From Afipia sp. P52-10 (GTDB lineage: Bacteria; Pseudomonadota; Alphaproteobacteria; Rhizobiales; Xanthobacteraceae), in contig NZ_AZSJ01000003.1 in the NCBI RefSeq assembly GCF_000516555.1, positions 2,226,663 through 2,290,662 of the forward strand: a stretch of 64,000 bases of DNA, given 5' to 3'. Under the pieces are notes generated by a model. That model had not been told where the DNA came from. It saw only the letters and a list, made by a program, of their open reading frames with translations, and ran no database searches. The position numbers and the translations under genes are program-made. Below, piece by piece: positions 43,165-52,010 of the stretch (the stretch's first letter is position 1; each line of letters starts with the position of its first letter).

Positions 43165-43544
43165 GCAGCGTCAATATCAGCATCAATGGCCGGCAGTACC
43201 GCGTCGCCTGCGAGGCCGGTCAGGAAGAGCGGCTGACGGCGCTGGCGCAGGACTTCGACTCGCGGATATCCAGCATGCGTTCGCGGTTCGGCGAGGTCGG
43301 CGATGCGCGTCTGACCGTGATGGCGGCGATGATGATCGGCGATGAATTGTTCGACGCCAACGAGACGATCGCCAAGCTGAAGGCGGAGATTGCGGCGCTG
43401 AACGAAGCCCGGGCCGCAAGCAGCCATCGCGTGGCGCGCACCGAGGCCGCGGTCGTCACCGCGCTCGATGCAGCCGCGGACCGGATCGAGCGGATGACGC
43501 GCGCGCTGAGCCGTCCCGGTGGCGGCGGCATGGCGGTCGGCTGA
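43161..43544 (+). CDS. zapA: Cell division protein ZapA
   Basis: A 127-residue ZapA, which bundles FtsZ filaments at midcell. The family N-terminal fold is seen in VNISINGRQYRVACEAGQEERLTALAQDFDSRISSMRSRFGEVGDARLTVMAAMMIGDELFDAN. The C-terminal part is a coiled coil (AKLKAEIAALNEAR) followed by a helical tail ending in Gly-rich residues. It is translationally coupled to DUF4164 upstream. yciB and a 6S RNA lie downstream, the neighbourhood also seen in other alphaproteobacteria with zapA, ssrS and the cyclo-ligase gene. Confidence 0.94.
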   Translation: MSSVNISINGRQYRVACEAGQEERLTALAQDFDSRISSMRSRFGEVGDARLTVMAAMMIGDELFDANETIAKLKAEIAALNEARAASSHRVARTEAAVVTALDAAADRIERMTRALSRPGGGGMAVG

Positions 43545-43650
43545 CCGCGAAAATCCTCATTCTGCGCCACTGCTATTCGACTCGTGCCATTGCTCGCCGC
43601 CTTTGTGGTTCAGCATCGGCAAGCACCGTTTGCCGCAAGGGGTGAGAACC

Positions 43651-43718
43651 AAAGCTCTCTTGTTTGACGCGTTTTCTTCATGCGAACCGGTTTTCACTGC
43701 GCGCTAAAACGCTCTAGG
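43651..43718. repeat. Dispersed TTGTTTGACGCGTTTT palindrome
   Basis: GCGTTTT (43669-43675) and AAAACGC (43706-43712) enclose an inner GCGAACCGGTTTTCACTGCGC. This sequence type (TTTGACGCGTTTTCTTCACGCGAACCGG) is a familiar intergenic repeat in Bradyrhizobium relatives. It sits in the zapA-yciB gap. Confidence 0.75.
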
Positions 43719-43729
43719 CTCGGCGTCAG

Positions 43730-44314
43730 ATGGCCGTCGCTTTTGAGGACCCCATGCAGATCGCACTGCGCCAGCTTTTTCTGGATTTCCTGTCGGCCAT
43801 CGTCTTTCTGCTTCTCTACGCCTTGACCAACAGCCTCGCGATCGCGACCGGACTTGCGGTGGCGGTGAGCGTTGCTCAGGTGGCGATCGCCAAGATGCGC
43901 GGCCAGCATGTCGATGCGATGCAATGGCTGGTGCTCGGGCTCGTGTTGGTGCTCGGCGCAGTGACGTTGATCACTCACGACAGCCGCTTCATCATGATCA
44001 AGCCGAGCCTCGTTCATGGGGCGATCGGCATCGTCATGCTGCGACCGGGCTGGATGGGGCGCTACCTGCCGAAGGTCGCGACCGAGAACCTGTCGCAGCG
44101 GTTCATTATCAATGCCGGCTACTGCTGGGCGGCATTGATGTTCGTGCTGGCGATCGCCAATGTGATTGTGGCGACCAGCTTCGGTTTCCGCGTCTGGGGC
44201 TGGTTCGTCAGTGTCGGGCTGATCGGTGCGAAACTCGTGGCGTTCTTCATCCAATACGCCATCATGCGCATGGCGGTGCGCAAGCGCCGCGCCGCGGCGT
44301 CGCAGACGGCTTGA
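43730..44314 (+). CDS. Inner-membrane-spanning protein YciB (septation protein IspZ family)
   Basis: A 194-residue protein with five membrane helices. RQLFLDFLSAIVFLLLYALTNSLAIATGLAVAVSVAQVAIAKM and WLVLGLVLVLGAVTLITHDSRFIMIKPSLVHGAIGIVML are the family core (IspZ/YciB). They are followed by LSQRFIINAGYCWAALMFVLAIANVIVATSF and WGWFVSVGLIGAKLVAFFIQYAIMRMAV. YciB is an envelope protein that interacts with division and elongation proteins and, when lost, affects intracellular septation. A start at 43754 is possible too. It lies between zapA and 6S RNA. Confidence 0.85.
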   Translation: MAVAFEDPMQIALRQLFLDFLSAIVFLLLYALTNSLAIATGLAVAVSVAQVAIAKMRGQHVDAMQWLVLGLVLVLGAVTLITHDSRFIMIKPSLVHGAIGIVMLRPGWMGRYLPKVATENLSQRFIINAGYCWAALMFVLAIANVIVATSFGFRVWGWFVSVGLIGAKLVAFFIQYAIMRMAVRKRRAAASQTA

Positions 44315-44358
44315 ATGCTTATTTGGCGAGCATGGTGGCGCGGCGCGGGATTCGTCGC

Positions 44359-44364
44359 TACATT
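44359..44364 (+). promoter_or_regulatory. -10 box of the 6S RNA promoter
   Basis: TACATT at 44359-44364 lies seven bases before the inferred 6S RNA 5' end (44371). Upstream, about 17 bases away, GCGGGA-type bases give no clear -35. Confidence 0.4.
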
Positions 44365-44370
44365 AGTCGC

Positions 44371-44522
44371 GCGGAGCTGCGGGGTGCGTCAGGAGACATT
44401 ATCCCCGGGGCCTTATCGATCCTTCAGGGAGCTGTCCCTGGCCGGACCCGTGGGTCCGGACACACGGCGCCCACCTACTTTCGTAGGGAACCCGGGATCG
44501 AGCGCTCCAACGGCCACTGTGG
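44371..44522 (+). ncRNA. ssrS: 6S RNA (ssrS)
   Basis: A 152-base transcript between yciB and the cyclo-ligase gene, the place of ssrS in alphaproteobacteria and gammaproteobacteria alike. Its closing stem pairs GGAGC near 44373 with GCTCC at 44514-44518. Internal arms include CAGGGA-GCTG-TCCCTG, CGGACCC-GT-GGGTCCG and CCTAC-TTTC-GTAGG. It has the recognisable block ACACACGGCGCCCACCTACTT close to the 3' half and the GGGGTGCGTC stretch near the 5' half. 6S RNA binds the main RNA polymerase holoenzyme and mimics an open promoter. The ends are approximate. Confidence 0.8.
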
Positions 44523-44609
44523 CTTCGCACTTTCCGTTGGTTGATGGTTCCTGTTGGATGACGGTCGCGCATCCCGCCACGAACCTGCAGGGCGAGAAAC
44601 GGCTGATCG

Positions 44610-45191
44610 GTGCTGCAAGCCAACGCTGTCAAGAAAGCCTTGCGTGACACAGCGCTTGCTCGTCGCGAGGCGCTGTCCGCCGCCGAGCGCGAGGCCGCCG
44701 CCGCGACCGTTGCTGCGCGCGGCCTGCCGGTCGCCGTTGCGACCGGCGCGGTGCTGTCGGGCTACTCGCCGATCCGCAGCGAATTCGATCCGGTGCCGTT
44801 GATGCGGCACACGGAAGGCGCGGGTGCCACGCTCGCATTGCCGGTGATCGTCGCGCGCGACCAGCCGTTGCTGTTCCGCCAATGGCTGAATGGAACGGTG
44901 TTGCTCAAGGGGCAACTCGGTATTCTCGAACCTGATCCGGCTGCGCCCGCGCTCGATCCGGACATCATGCTGGTGCCGCTTGCCGCCTTCGACCGTAGAG
45001 GCCATCGCATCGGCTACGGCGCCGGCCATTACGACCGTTCGCTCGCCATGCTGCGGGCGCGCAAAGCCGTCATAGCTATAGGCCTCGCCTTTTCTGTGCA
45101 GGAAGTGGCCGCGGTTCCGAACGATGGCCACGACGAGCGGCTCGATTTCGTGCTAACGGAGACCGAGACGATCGATCTCAGGGGTGCGTGA
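44610..45191 (+). CDS. 5-formyltetrahydrofolate cyclo-ligase
   Basis: A 193-residue YgfA/MTHFS enzyme that converts 5-formyl-THF to 5,10-methenyl-THF with ATP. The motifs are AVKKALRDTALARREAL, VLSGYSPIRSEFDPVPLM, LGILEPDP, IMLVPLAAFDRRGHRIGYGAGHYDRSLAML (the family G-x-G-x-G-Y-Y/H-D signature) and the C-terminal ALAFSVQEV-like stretch. The frame is closed just upstream (TGA at 44604), so the GTG at 44610 is the start. Overlap of eight bases with the phosphoesterase gene downstream implies coupling. It follows 6S RNA as ygfA does in E. coli. Confidence 0.93.
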   Translation: MLQANAVKKALRDTALARREALSAAEREAAAATVAARGLPVAVATGAVLSGYSPIRSEFDPVPLMRHTEGAGATLALPVIVARDQPLLFRQWLNGTVLLKGQLGILEPDPAAPALDPDIMLVPLAAFDRRGHRIGYGAGHYDRSLAMLRARKAVIAIGLAFSVQEVAAVPNDGHDERLDFVLTETETIDLRGA

Positions 45192-46014
45192 TTTGCGGAT
45201 ATTGTTCGTCGGCGACGTGGTAGGCCGTTCGGGGCGCAATGCCATTGCCGAATATTTGCCGGACGCCAAGCGCGACTGGAAGCTCGATCTTGTGGTGGTG
45301 AACGGCGAGAACGCGGCCGGTGGCTTCGGTATCACCGAGGCGATCTATCACGAGTTCATCGATGCGGGCGCCGATGTCGTCACGCTCGGCAACCATGCCT
45401 GGCGGCAGCGGGAGGCGCTTGTGTTCATCGAGCGCGTGCCGGCGCTCATCCGCCCAGTCAACTTCCCGAAGAACAATCCGGGGAAGGGCGCTGCGATGAT
45501 CGAGGCCGCCAATGGCGGCCGGGTGCTGGTGATCAACGCCCAGGGGCGCGTGTTCATGGAGCCGCTCAACGATCCGTTCGCGATGGTCGAGCGCGAACTC
45601 GAGGCCTGCAAGCTCGGTGAGGGCGCTGATGCCATCATTGTCGATTTCCATGCGGAAGCGACCAGCGAGAAGCAAGCGATGGGTCACTTCTGCGATGGCC
45701 GCGCGTCGCTCGTGGTCGGTACGCACACCCATATTCCGACCAGCGACTACCGCATCCTGGGTGGCGGCACCGCCTACATGACCGATGCGGGCATGACCGG
45801 CGATTACAACAGCGTCATCGGTATGGACAAGGAGGAGCCGCTGACCCGCTTCACCACCGGCCTGACCACCGGACGCTATGAGCCCGCAAACGGAGTTGCG
45901 ACGTTGAGCGGGGTTGCGATCGAGACCGACGACGCGACCGGCCTCGCGACCAGGATCGCGCCGGTGCGCCTCGGTGGCACGCTCGCCCCGGCAAAGCCGG
46001 ATTTTTGGATGTAG
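45184..46014 (+). CDS. TIGR00282/YmdB family metallophosphoesterase
   Basis: A 276-residue phosphoesterase related to YmdB of Bacillus, a 2',3'-cyclic-nucleotide phosphodiesterase. Signature parts are ILFVGDVVGRSGRNAI, VVVNGENAAGGFGITE, DVVTLGNHAWRQRE, IIVDFHAEATSEKQAMG, ASLVVGTHTHIPTSDYRIL and AYMTDAGMTGDYNSVIGMD. Asp, Asn and His ligands of both metals can be seen. The start is the GTG at 45184, overlapping the preceding gene by eight bases. The gene order cyclo-ligase then YmdB-like is common in this order, although the biological role in Gram-negatives is unclear. Confidence 0.92.
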   Translation: MRDLRILFVGDVVGRSGRNAIAEYLPDAKRDWKLDLVVVNGENAAGGFGITEAIYHEFIDAGADVVTLGNHAWRQREALVFIERVPALIRPVNFPKNNPGKGAAMIEAANGGRVLVINAQGRVFMEPLNDPFAMVERELEACKLGEGADAIIVDFHAEATSEKQAMGHFCDGRASLVVGTHTHIPTSDYRILGGGTAYMTDAGMTGDYNSVIGMDKEEPLTRFTTGLTTGRYEPANGVATLSGVAIETDDATGLATRIAPVRLGGTLAPAKPDFWM

Positions 46015-46165
46015 CGAACGCCGGCCGTCGTATCGACAAGACTGGCGTTGTCACGGCGGCGATGTGTGATGGGGCCTGACCCGATGCGCAGCCGGCAGCA
46101 GGCCTTTGTCGGCATGGGTTTCGGGGCTGCCGGTTCGGACAGTGTCGCGTTTCGAGGAGACGATC

Positions 46166-47182
46166 ATGACAAGACGAGCAATGCAAACCATGACTGAGCG
46201 AATGACACTGTCCCGCAGGACGCTCCTGCTGGGCGTCGGCGCCGCGGCAGCCGGCCTCTCCGCCGGTGTTTCCCTTGCGCCTGCCTTCGCCAAGGCGCCG
46301 ATGGCGGCAACCCAGGCACCCGCATTCTACCGCTTCAAGATCGGCGACATCGAAGCGACCGTCGTTTCCGACGGCGAACTCTCGCTCGGTCCACCGAACC
46401 CGCAACTGTTCGGCGGCGTGACGCAGGCGGCGCTTGACCAGGCGCTGACCGACACCATGCTGCCGACCGACAATATCCAGCTGCAGGAGAACGCGCTGCT
46501 GCTCAACACCGGCGACAAGCTCGTGCTGTTCGATGTCGGCGTCGGTGGCGCGAAGGCGTTTGGCACCAAGGCCGGACGTCTTCTCGTCAACCTGAAGGCG
46601 GCGGGCTATGAGCCGAAGGATGTCGATGCGATCGTGCTGACCCACGCCCATCCGGACCATTGCTGGGGCTTGATGGCCGATGACGGCACGCGGAACTTTC
46701 CGAATGCGCAGATCTACCTGTCGGAGGCGGATCTCAATTTCTGGACCGACGAAGCCAAGGCGTCCGATCCGGCGATCGGCAGCATGATTGGTCCGACCCG
46801 TCCGCAGTTGCTGCCGAACCGTGACCGCATGGTGTTCGTCAAGGATGGCGCGGAGGTCGTGCCCGGCGTGCAGGCCTTGGCGACGCCGGGCCATACAGTC
46901 GGGCACACGTCGTATATGATGACGTCTGGCGGCAAGACGCTGTGTCTTGCGGCCGATATCGCCCATCATTTCGTGCTGACGCTGAGCACCCCGAAGGTCG
47001 AATTCGGCTTCGACACTGATCCGAAGCAAGGCGTTGCGACCCGGATCCGGACCCTTGATATGCTGGCGGCGCAGAAGGTGCCGACGCTGTTCTATCATTT
47101 CCCGTTCCCCGGCGTCGGCCATGTGGCGAAGCGGGGCGACGGCTATACGTTCCTGCCGACGCCAATGCAGACCGTGCTGTAA
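46166..47182 (+). CDS. Exported MBL-fold metallo-hydrolase (Tat substrate)
   Basis: A 338-residue metallo-beta-lactamase-fold protein. A twin-arginine signal (LSRRTLLLGVGAAAAGLSAG) gives export in the folded state. Zinc ligands sit in LTHAHPDHCWGL (HxHxDH), TPGHTVGHTSYM and AADIAHHFVL, with a final HFPFPGVGH. It resembles AHL-lactonase- and quorum-quenching-like periplasmic MBL proteins, but substrates vary widely, so no reaction is claimed. The ATG at 46166 has GAGGAG five bases away. It stands alone. Confidence 0.88.
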   Translation: MTRRAMQTMTERMTLSRRTLLLGVGAAAAGLSAGVSLAPAFAKAPMAATQAPAFYRFKIGDIEATVVSDGELSLGPPNPQLFGGVTQAALDQALTDTMLPTDNIQLQENALLLNTGDKLVLFDVGVGGAKAFGTKAGRLLVNLKAAGYEPKDVDAIVLTHAHPDHCWGLMADDGTRNFPNAQIYLSEADLNFWTDEAKASDPAIGSMIGPTRPQLLPNRDRMVFVKDGAEVVPGVQALATPGHTVGHTSYMMTSGGKTLCLAADIAHHFVLTLSTPKVEFGFDTDPKQGVATRIRTLDMLAAQKVPTLFYHFPFPGVGHVAKRGDGYTFLPTPMQTVL

Positions 47183-47330
47183 CCGATCCGGCTTTGCCCC
47201 GCGCCGGATCGGCACACCGGACGGTTGCCGCCGTCCACGAGCACATCCCCTTGTTCGGACGGGGTGTTTCGGCAAAACGAGCTTTTCAGCGGTCCCGCTG
47301 ATGCTTTATAACGCCGCGCATCATTGCTTC

Positions 47331-47396
47331 GGCATGATCGTCTCGGACAGCCGGTGCCGTCTGCGCTGGTGTGAGCGTTCCGGTCCGGATCATGCC
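47331..47396. repeat. Dispersed GGCATGATC/GATCATGCC palindrome
   Basis: GGCATGATC (47331-47339) and GATCATGCC (47388-47396) are perfect complements around GTCTCGGACAGCCGGTGCC ... GGTCC. It is a decayed relative of the family at 23965 and lies just before yebC. Confidence 0.75.
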
Positions 47397-47428
47397 TCAT
47401 CGACACACGAGCACGTTAGAGAGCCCCG

Positions 47429-48175
47429 ATGGCCGGTCATTCCCAATTCAAGAACATCATGCACCGCAAGGGGCGGCAGGATGCGCAACGCTCCAAGCTG
47501 TTCTCCAAGCTGGGGCGTGAAATCACCGTCGCCGCCAAGATGGGGATGCCGGATCCGGCGATGAACCCGCGTCTGCGCGCGGCCGTGATCGCGGCGCGCC
47601 AGGAGAACATGCCGAAGGACAACATCGAGCGCGCCATCAAGAAGGCGCTCGGCAATGATGGCGAGAACTACGACGAGATCCGCTACGAGGGATACGGTCC
47701 CGGCGGTGTCGCGGTGATCGTCGAGGCGCTGACCGATAATCGTAATCGCGCCGCCTCCGACATCCGCTCCTATTTTACGAAGTCCGGCGGCAACCTCGCG
47801 GAAACCGGCGCGGTGTCGTTCATGTTCGACCGGCTCGGCGTGATCGAGTTCGATGCCGGCGTCGCGTCGGAAGACGCGATGATGGAAGCGGCGATCGAGG
47901 CCGGCGCCGACGATGTGACTTCCGGCGAAGGCGGGCACGAAATCTATGCCTCGCAGGACAGCTTCCGCGATGTTGCCAAGGCGCTGGAGGTGAAGTTCGG
48001 CGAGCCGCGCAAGGTGGCGCTGACCTGGAAGCCGCAGAACACGATCGCGGTCGACGACGAGGCGGGCGAGAAGCTGTTGAAGTTGATCGATCAGCTCAAC
48101 GAGCACGACGACGTGCAGAACGTCTATGCCAACTTCGAAGTGTCCGACGCCCTGATGGCGAAGATGGGGACCTGA
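47429..48175 (+). CDS. yebC: YebC/PmpR family DNA-binding regulatory protein
   Basis: A 248-residue protein with the standard start [39 protein letters not shown] and [28 protein letters not shown]. Two further domains follow ([69 protein letters not shown]). Members act as transcription regulators (PmpR) or help ribosomes translate proline stretches (YebC). The neighbourhood, upstream of ruvC, is conserved in many bacteria. The ATG at 47429 is the family start. Confidence 0.96.
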   Translation: MAGHSQFKNIMHRKGRQDAQRSKLFSKLGREITVAAKMGMPDPAMNPRLRAAVIAARQENMPKDNIERAIKKALGNDGENYDEIRYEGYGPGGVAVIVEALTDNRNRAASDIRSYFTKSGGNLAETGAVSFMFDRLGVIEFDAGVASEDAMMEAAIEAGADDVTSGEGGHEIYASQDSFRDVAKALEVKFGEPRKVALTWKPQNTIAVDDEAGEKLLKLIDQLNEHDDVQNVYANFEVSDALMAKMGT

Positions 48176-48180
48176 TCCTC

Positions 48181-48657
48181 GTGTCCGATCCTTTGCCGGA
48201 CGGAAGCCAGCTGCGCTCTCGCCCGGCCTCGCGGCTGCTGCTGCTTGATCCCGACGATCGCGTGCTGCTGTTCCGCTTCGTCCACAAGGACGGCGCGCTC
48301 GCTGGCAAGACGTATTGGGCGACGCCAGGTGGGGGCGTCGACGAGGGCGAGAGCTTTGCGCAGGCCGCGGTCCGCGAACTCTAGGAAGAGACCGGGCTGC
48401 GCGTTGTGGATGTCGGCCCCGAGATCGCCCGGCGCGTGTTCGTGCTGCAGCTCACCACCGGCGAGCATGTCATGGCCGATGAGCGCTTCTTCCTGGTCCG
48501 GACCGACGGCTGTGCCGTGTCCAACGCCGGCTGGACCGCCTTGGAACTCGACGTGATGGCGGAGCATCGCTGGTGGTCGCGCGCCGAACTGGCCGAGACC
48601 ACGGAGCCGGTTTTTCCCGAGACGCTGCTGGATATGCTCACGGCCGCGACCCGCTGA
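48181..48657 (+). pseudogene. Nudix hydrolase gene interrupted by an in-frame amber codon
   Basis: The frame starts with GTG at 48181 (five bases after yebC) and runs for 158 codons to the TGA at 48655-48657, except for a TAG at 48382-48384. Translation gives TPGGGVDEGESFAQAAVREL, stop, then EETGLRVVDVGPE. Thus the stop falls in the Nudix box GX5EX7REUXEEXGU, exactly at the X between REU and EE. The rest of the domain is intact in the same frame with no frameshift, and the C-terminal part ([17 protein letters not shown]) looks conserved. A recent nonsense mutation, a sequencing error or amber suppression are all possible. Confidence 0.8.
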
Positions 48658-48722
48658 GCGGAATTGCCGGTGACGCGGTTTGTCGAGCTAGGATTGCTAC
48701 CCGCCCGGCGCTATCAAGGGCC

Positions 48723-49247
48723 ATGTCCGTCGCGCCGATTCGCCCACCCGTTCGCATTCTCGGCATCGATCCGGGCCTTCGCCGGACCGGCTGGGGCGTG
48801 ATCGATGTGGAAGGCAACCGGCTGATGTTCGTGGCCTGCGGCTCGGTGGAGACGCGCGAGGGCCTGCCGCTGGCAGAGCGGCTGGTGGTGATCCATGAGG
48901 GGCTGCTGCGGGTGCTGGGCGACTACAATCCGGCGGAGGCCGCCGTCGAGCAGACCTTCGTCAACAAGGATGGCGCCTCGACGCTGAAGCTCGGGCAGGC
49001 GCGTGGCGTCGCGATGCTGGCGCCGGCGACTCGTGGCATTGCGGTTGCGGAATATGCACCCAATCAGGTGAAGAAGACCGTGGTCGGCGCGGGTCACGCG
49101 GACAAGAACCAGATCAAGGTGATGCTCGGCGTGCTGCTGCCGAAAGCCAATCCGCAATCGGCGGATGCGGCCGATGCGCTGGCGATCGCCATCACTCATG
49201 CTCATCATCGCCAGGCGGTGGCGCTGAAGATGGCGGTGGCACGATGA
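48723..49247 (+). CDS. ruvC: Holliday junction resolvase RuvC
   Basis: A 174-residue RuvC, the endonuclease that cuts Holliday junctions symmetrically. The four catalytic acids can be seen in [14 protein letters not shown] (first Asp), [10 protein letters not shown] (Glu) and [17 protein letters not shown] (two Asp). [23 protein letters not shown] is the DNA-binding helix region. The ATG at 48723 matches family length; an open frame upstream overlaps the Nudix remnant. Its TGA overlaps the ruvA start (ATGA), giving the usual ruvCAB unit. Confidence 0.97.
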   Translation: MSVAPIRPPVRILGIDPGLRRTGWGVIDVEGNRLMFVACGSVETREGLPLAERLVVIHEGLLRVLGDYNPAEAAVEQTFVNKDGASTLKLGQARGVAMLAPATRGIAVAEYAPNQVKKTVVGAGHADKNQIKVMLGVLLPKANPQSADAADALAIAITHAHHRQAVALKMAVAR

Positions 49248-49861
49248 TCGGCAAGCTGAAAGGGCTGATCGATTCCTACGGCGAGGATTACGTGATCCTC
49301 GACGTGCAGGGCGTTGGCTATCAGGTGCATTGTTCGTCGCGAACGCTGCAGGCCTTGCCGCAGGCGGGTGAGGCGGCGACGCTGGCGATCGAAACCTATG
49401 TGCGTGAAGATCAAATCAAGCTGTTCGGCTTTCGAACCGACGTCGAGCGCGAGTGGTTCCGCCTGTTGCAGACGGTGCAGGGGGTCGGCGCCAAAGTGGC
49501 GCTCGCGGTGCTTGGCACGCTTGGGCCATCCGATCTCGCCAATGCCATCGCGTTGCGCGACAAGGCGGCGGTGGCGCGCACGCCAGGTGTCGGTCCGAAG
49601 GTTGCCGAGCGCATCGTCTCGGAGTTGAAGGATAAAGCGCCGTCGTTCGCTACGGTCGATCCGGCGGTGGTGCAGCTTTCCGGCGCGGTGGACGACAGGC
49701 GTGCGCCGCAGCCGGTGGCGGATGCGATCTCCGCGCTGGTCAACCTCGGCTATGGTCAGCCGCAAGCGGCCGCCGCCGTCGCTGCCGCCTCGCGCAGCGC
49801 CGGCGACAAGGCGGAGACCGCGCAGCTGATCCGGCTCGGACTGAAGGAGCTGGCGAAGTGA
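49244..49861 (+). CDS. ruvA: Holliday junction branch-migration protein RuvA
   Basis: A 205-residue RuvA that binds four-way junctions as a tetramer and loads RuvB. It has an N-terminal OB fold ([35 protein letters not shown]). Tandem helix-hairpin-helix motifs follow ([21 protein letters not shown], then [21 protein letters not shown]), and a C-terminal RuvB-binding domain ([26 protein letters not shown]). The start overlaps ruvC by four bases. Confidence 0.97.
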   Translation: MIGKLKGLIDSYGEDYVILDVQGVGYQVHCSSRTLQALPQAGEAATLAIETYVREDQIKLFGFRTDVEREWFRLLQTVQGVGAKVALAVLGTLGPSDLANAIALRDKAAVARTPGVGPKVAERIVSELKDKAPSFATVDPAVVQLSGAVDDRRAPQPVADAISALVNLGYGQPQAAAAVAAASRSAGDKAETAQLIRLGLKELAK

Positions 49862-49883
49862 GTGCGACGCAAGGAGCAAAGCG

Positions 49884-50933
49884 ATGAGCACGTCGCGGCT
49901 CGTCACCCCCGAACGCCGCAGCGACGACGTTGGCGATACCGCGCTGCGCCCGCAGGCGCTGGATGACTTCGTCGGCCAGCAGCAGGCGCGCGAGAACCTG
50001 ACGATCTTCATCAATGCCGCCAAGAAGCGCGGCGAGGCGCTCGACCACGTGCTGTTCGTCGGCCCGCCTGGCCTTGGTAAGACCACGCTGGCGCAGATCG
50101 TCGCGCGCGAACTCGGCGTCGGCTTCCGCGCCACCTCGGGCCCGGTGATCGCCAAGGCCGGCGACCTCGCGGCGTTGCTCACCAATCTCGAAGAGCGCGA
50201 CGTGCTGTTCATCGACGAGATCCATCGCCTCAACCCGGCGGTGGAGGAGGTGCTCTACCCGGCGATGGAAGATTTCCAGCTCGACCTGATCATCGGCGAG
50301 GGGCCGGCCGCGCGTTCGGTGAAGATCGATCTGTCGAAGTTCACGCTGGTCGGCGCGACCACCCGCGCGGGCCTTTTGACCAATCCCTTGCGCGATCGCT
50401 TCGGCATTCCGGTGCGGTTGAATTTCTACACCGAGGCGGAGCTTGAATTGATCGTCACCCGCGGCGCGCGGGTGCTCGGCGTCGGCATGACCAAGGACGG
50501 CGCCAACGAAATCGCCCGTCGCGCGCGCGGTACGCCGCGCATTGCCGGACGGCTGTTGCGCCGCGTGCGTGATTTCGCGTCCGCCGCCGACGCCAGCGCC
50601 ATCGACCGCAAAATAGCCGATCATGCGCTGGGTGCGCTGGAGGTCGATGCGGCGGGGCTCGATGCGATGGATCGCCGCTACCTGATGACCATCGCCACCA
50701 ACTATGGCGGCGGGCCGGTCGGTGTCGAGACGATGGCGGCGGCACTGTCGGAGCCGCGCGACGCGATCGAGGACATCATCGAACCGTATCTGATCCAATG
50801 CGGCTACCTGCAGCGCACACCGCGCGGTCGCTTGCTGACCTCGCATGCGTTCCGTCACCTCGGCCTTGCCGAGCCTTCGCGCGATCCGTCGCAGTTCGGT
50901 CTGTTCGGCGCGGATGACGACGAAGACAATTAG
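49884..50933 (+). CDS. ruvB: Holliday junction branch-migration ATPase RuvB
   Basis: A 349-residue AAA+ motor. The motifs are [18 protein letters not shown], Walker [16 protein letters not shown], Walker [14 protein letters not shown], the sensor 1 [18 protein letters not shown] with the arginine finger nearby, and a winged-helix C terminus ([23 protein letters not shown]). The ATG at 49884 has AAGGAGCAAAGCG before it. 22 bases from ruvA, so the three ruv genes form one operon, with the CDF gene next. Confidence 0.97.
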   Translation: MSTSRLVTPERRSDDVGDTALRPQALDDFVGQQQARENLTIFINAAKKRGEALDHVLFVGPPGLGKTTLAQIVARELGVGFRATSGPVIAKAGDLAALLTNLEERDVLFIDEIHRLNPAVEEVLYPAMEDFQLDLIIGEGPAARSVKIDLSKFTLVGATTRAGLLTNPLRDRFGIPVRLNFYTEAELELIVTRGARVLGVGMTKDGANEIARRARGTPRIAGRLLRRVRDFASAADASAIDRKIADHALGALEVDAAGLDAMDRRYLMTIATNYGGGPVGVETMAAALSEPRDAIEDIIEPYLIQCGYLQRTPRGRLLTSHAFRHLGLAEPSRDPSQFGLFGADDDEDN

Positions 50934-51014
50934 CCGTTGGCCATCCCGCCAACGTCTTGGTGATTGTGCCCTCGGCCTGAAAGCGCGCTATGCTCGGGGC
51001 GCGAGAGGTGCTTC

Positions 51015-51947
51015 ATGACCATGACCACCGAACAGGGTATCCTGCGCGCATCGATCGCCGTCACCGTGCTGGTCGCGGTGTTCGGCATCGTCTTCGGCGT
51101 GCTCTCGCACTCCACGTCCATCGCCTTCGACGGCGTGTATGCGCTCGCCGATGCCAGCATGAGCGCACTGGCACTGATCGTCTCCAACCTGATCGCCTCC
51201 TACAGCGGCTCGACCGCGCTGGCGCGGCGGCTGCGCGAGCGCTTCACCATGGGCTTCTGGCACCTTGAACCGATGGTGCTCGGTCTCAACGGCGTGCTGC
51301 TGATGGGCGTCTCGATCTACGCCTTCATCAACGCGATCACGAGCCTGATCGGCGGCGGCCGCAAGCTCGACTTCAGCTATGCCATCGTCTACGCCGCGGT
51401 GACGCTGATCGCCTGTGCCGTCATGGCGGTGGTCGAGATGCGGGCCAACCGCAAGCTGCGTTCGGATTTCGTCGCGCTCGACGCCAAGGCTTGGCTGATG
51501 TCGGGCGGCATCACCGCAGCGCTGTTGATCGCGTTCGCGCTCGGCTATGCCGTGGAGGAGACGCGTTGGGTCTGGATCGCACCGTACATCGATCCGGCCG
51601 TGCTCGCATTGATCTGCATCGTCATCACACCGATGCCGGTCGGCACCGTCAAACAGGCGTTGTCGGAGGTGCTGCTGGTCACGCCGGACGAGTTGAAGCA
51701 GCAGGTGGCGGCGGCGGCGGAGGCCGCGGTCAAGAAGTATGGCTTCCTCTCCTATCGCGCCTACGCGGCGAAGGTCGGCCGCGCCAAGCAGATCGAGCTT
51801 TACTTCATCGTGCCGCAAGGCTGGCCGGCGAAGACGCTGGAGGAGTGGGACCACATCCGCGACGAGATCGGCGATGCGATCGGCGGCGACGGGCCAGATC
51901 GCTGGCTGACTATCGCCTTCACCACGGATATCGAATGGGCCGAGTAG
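51015..51947 (+). CDS. Cation diffusion facilitator family transporter
   Basis: A 310-residue membrane protein of the CDF type, exporting divalent metals by proton exchange. Six helices are seen, the first two around LRASIAVTVLVAVFGIVFGVLSHSTSIAFDGVYALADASMSALALIVSNL. The S-x-(A/S)-x-x-x-D-x-x-x-(A/S)-x-x-D-like site appears as SIAFDGVYALADASMS, and the second site as SDFVALDAKAWLMSGG, so a metal-binding arrangement exists though histidines are few. The C-terminal domain is cytosolic. The ATG at 51015 follows AGAGGTG. Substrate metal cannot be named. Confidence 0.85.
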   Translation: MTMTTEQGILRASIAVTVLVAVFGIVFGVLSHSTSIAFDGVYALADASMSALALIVSNLIASYSGSTALARRLRERFTMGFWHLEPMVLGLNGVLLMGVSIYAFINAITSLIGGGRKLDFSYAIVYAAVTLIACAVMAVVEMRANRKLRSDFVALDAKAWLMSGGITAALLIAFALGYAVEETRWVWIAPYIDPAVLALICIVITPMPVGTVKQALSEVLLVTPDELKQQVAAAAEAAVKKYGFLSYRAYAAKVGRAKQIELYFIVPQGWPAKTLEEWDHIRDEIGDAIGGDGPDRWLTIAFTTDIEWAE

Positions 51948-52010
51948 GCGCCTGATCCAAATTTCGCTTTAATTACCCCGGACGATGGCCGTGCATCACG
52001 ATAGACCGAC

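Noticed and set aside
45851..47275. 474-codon minus-strand frame over the MBL-fold gene
   Set aside because: Antisense shadow with Arg/His-rich composition; the opposite strand has a Tat signal and zinc motifs.
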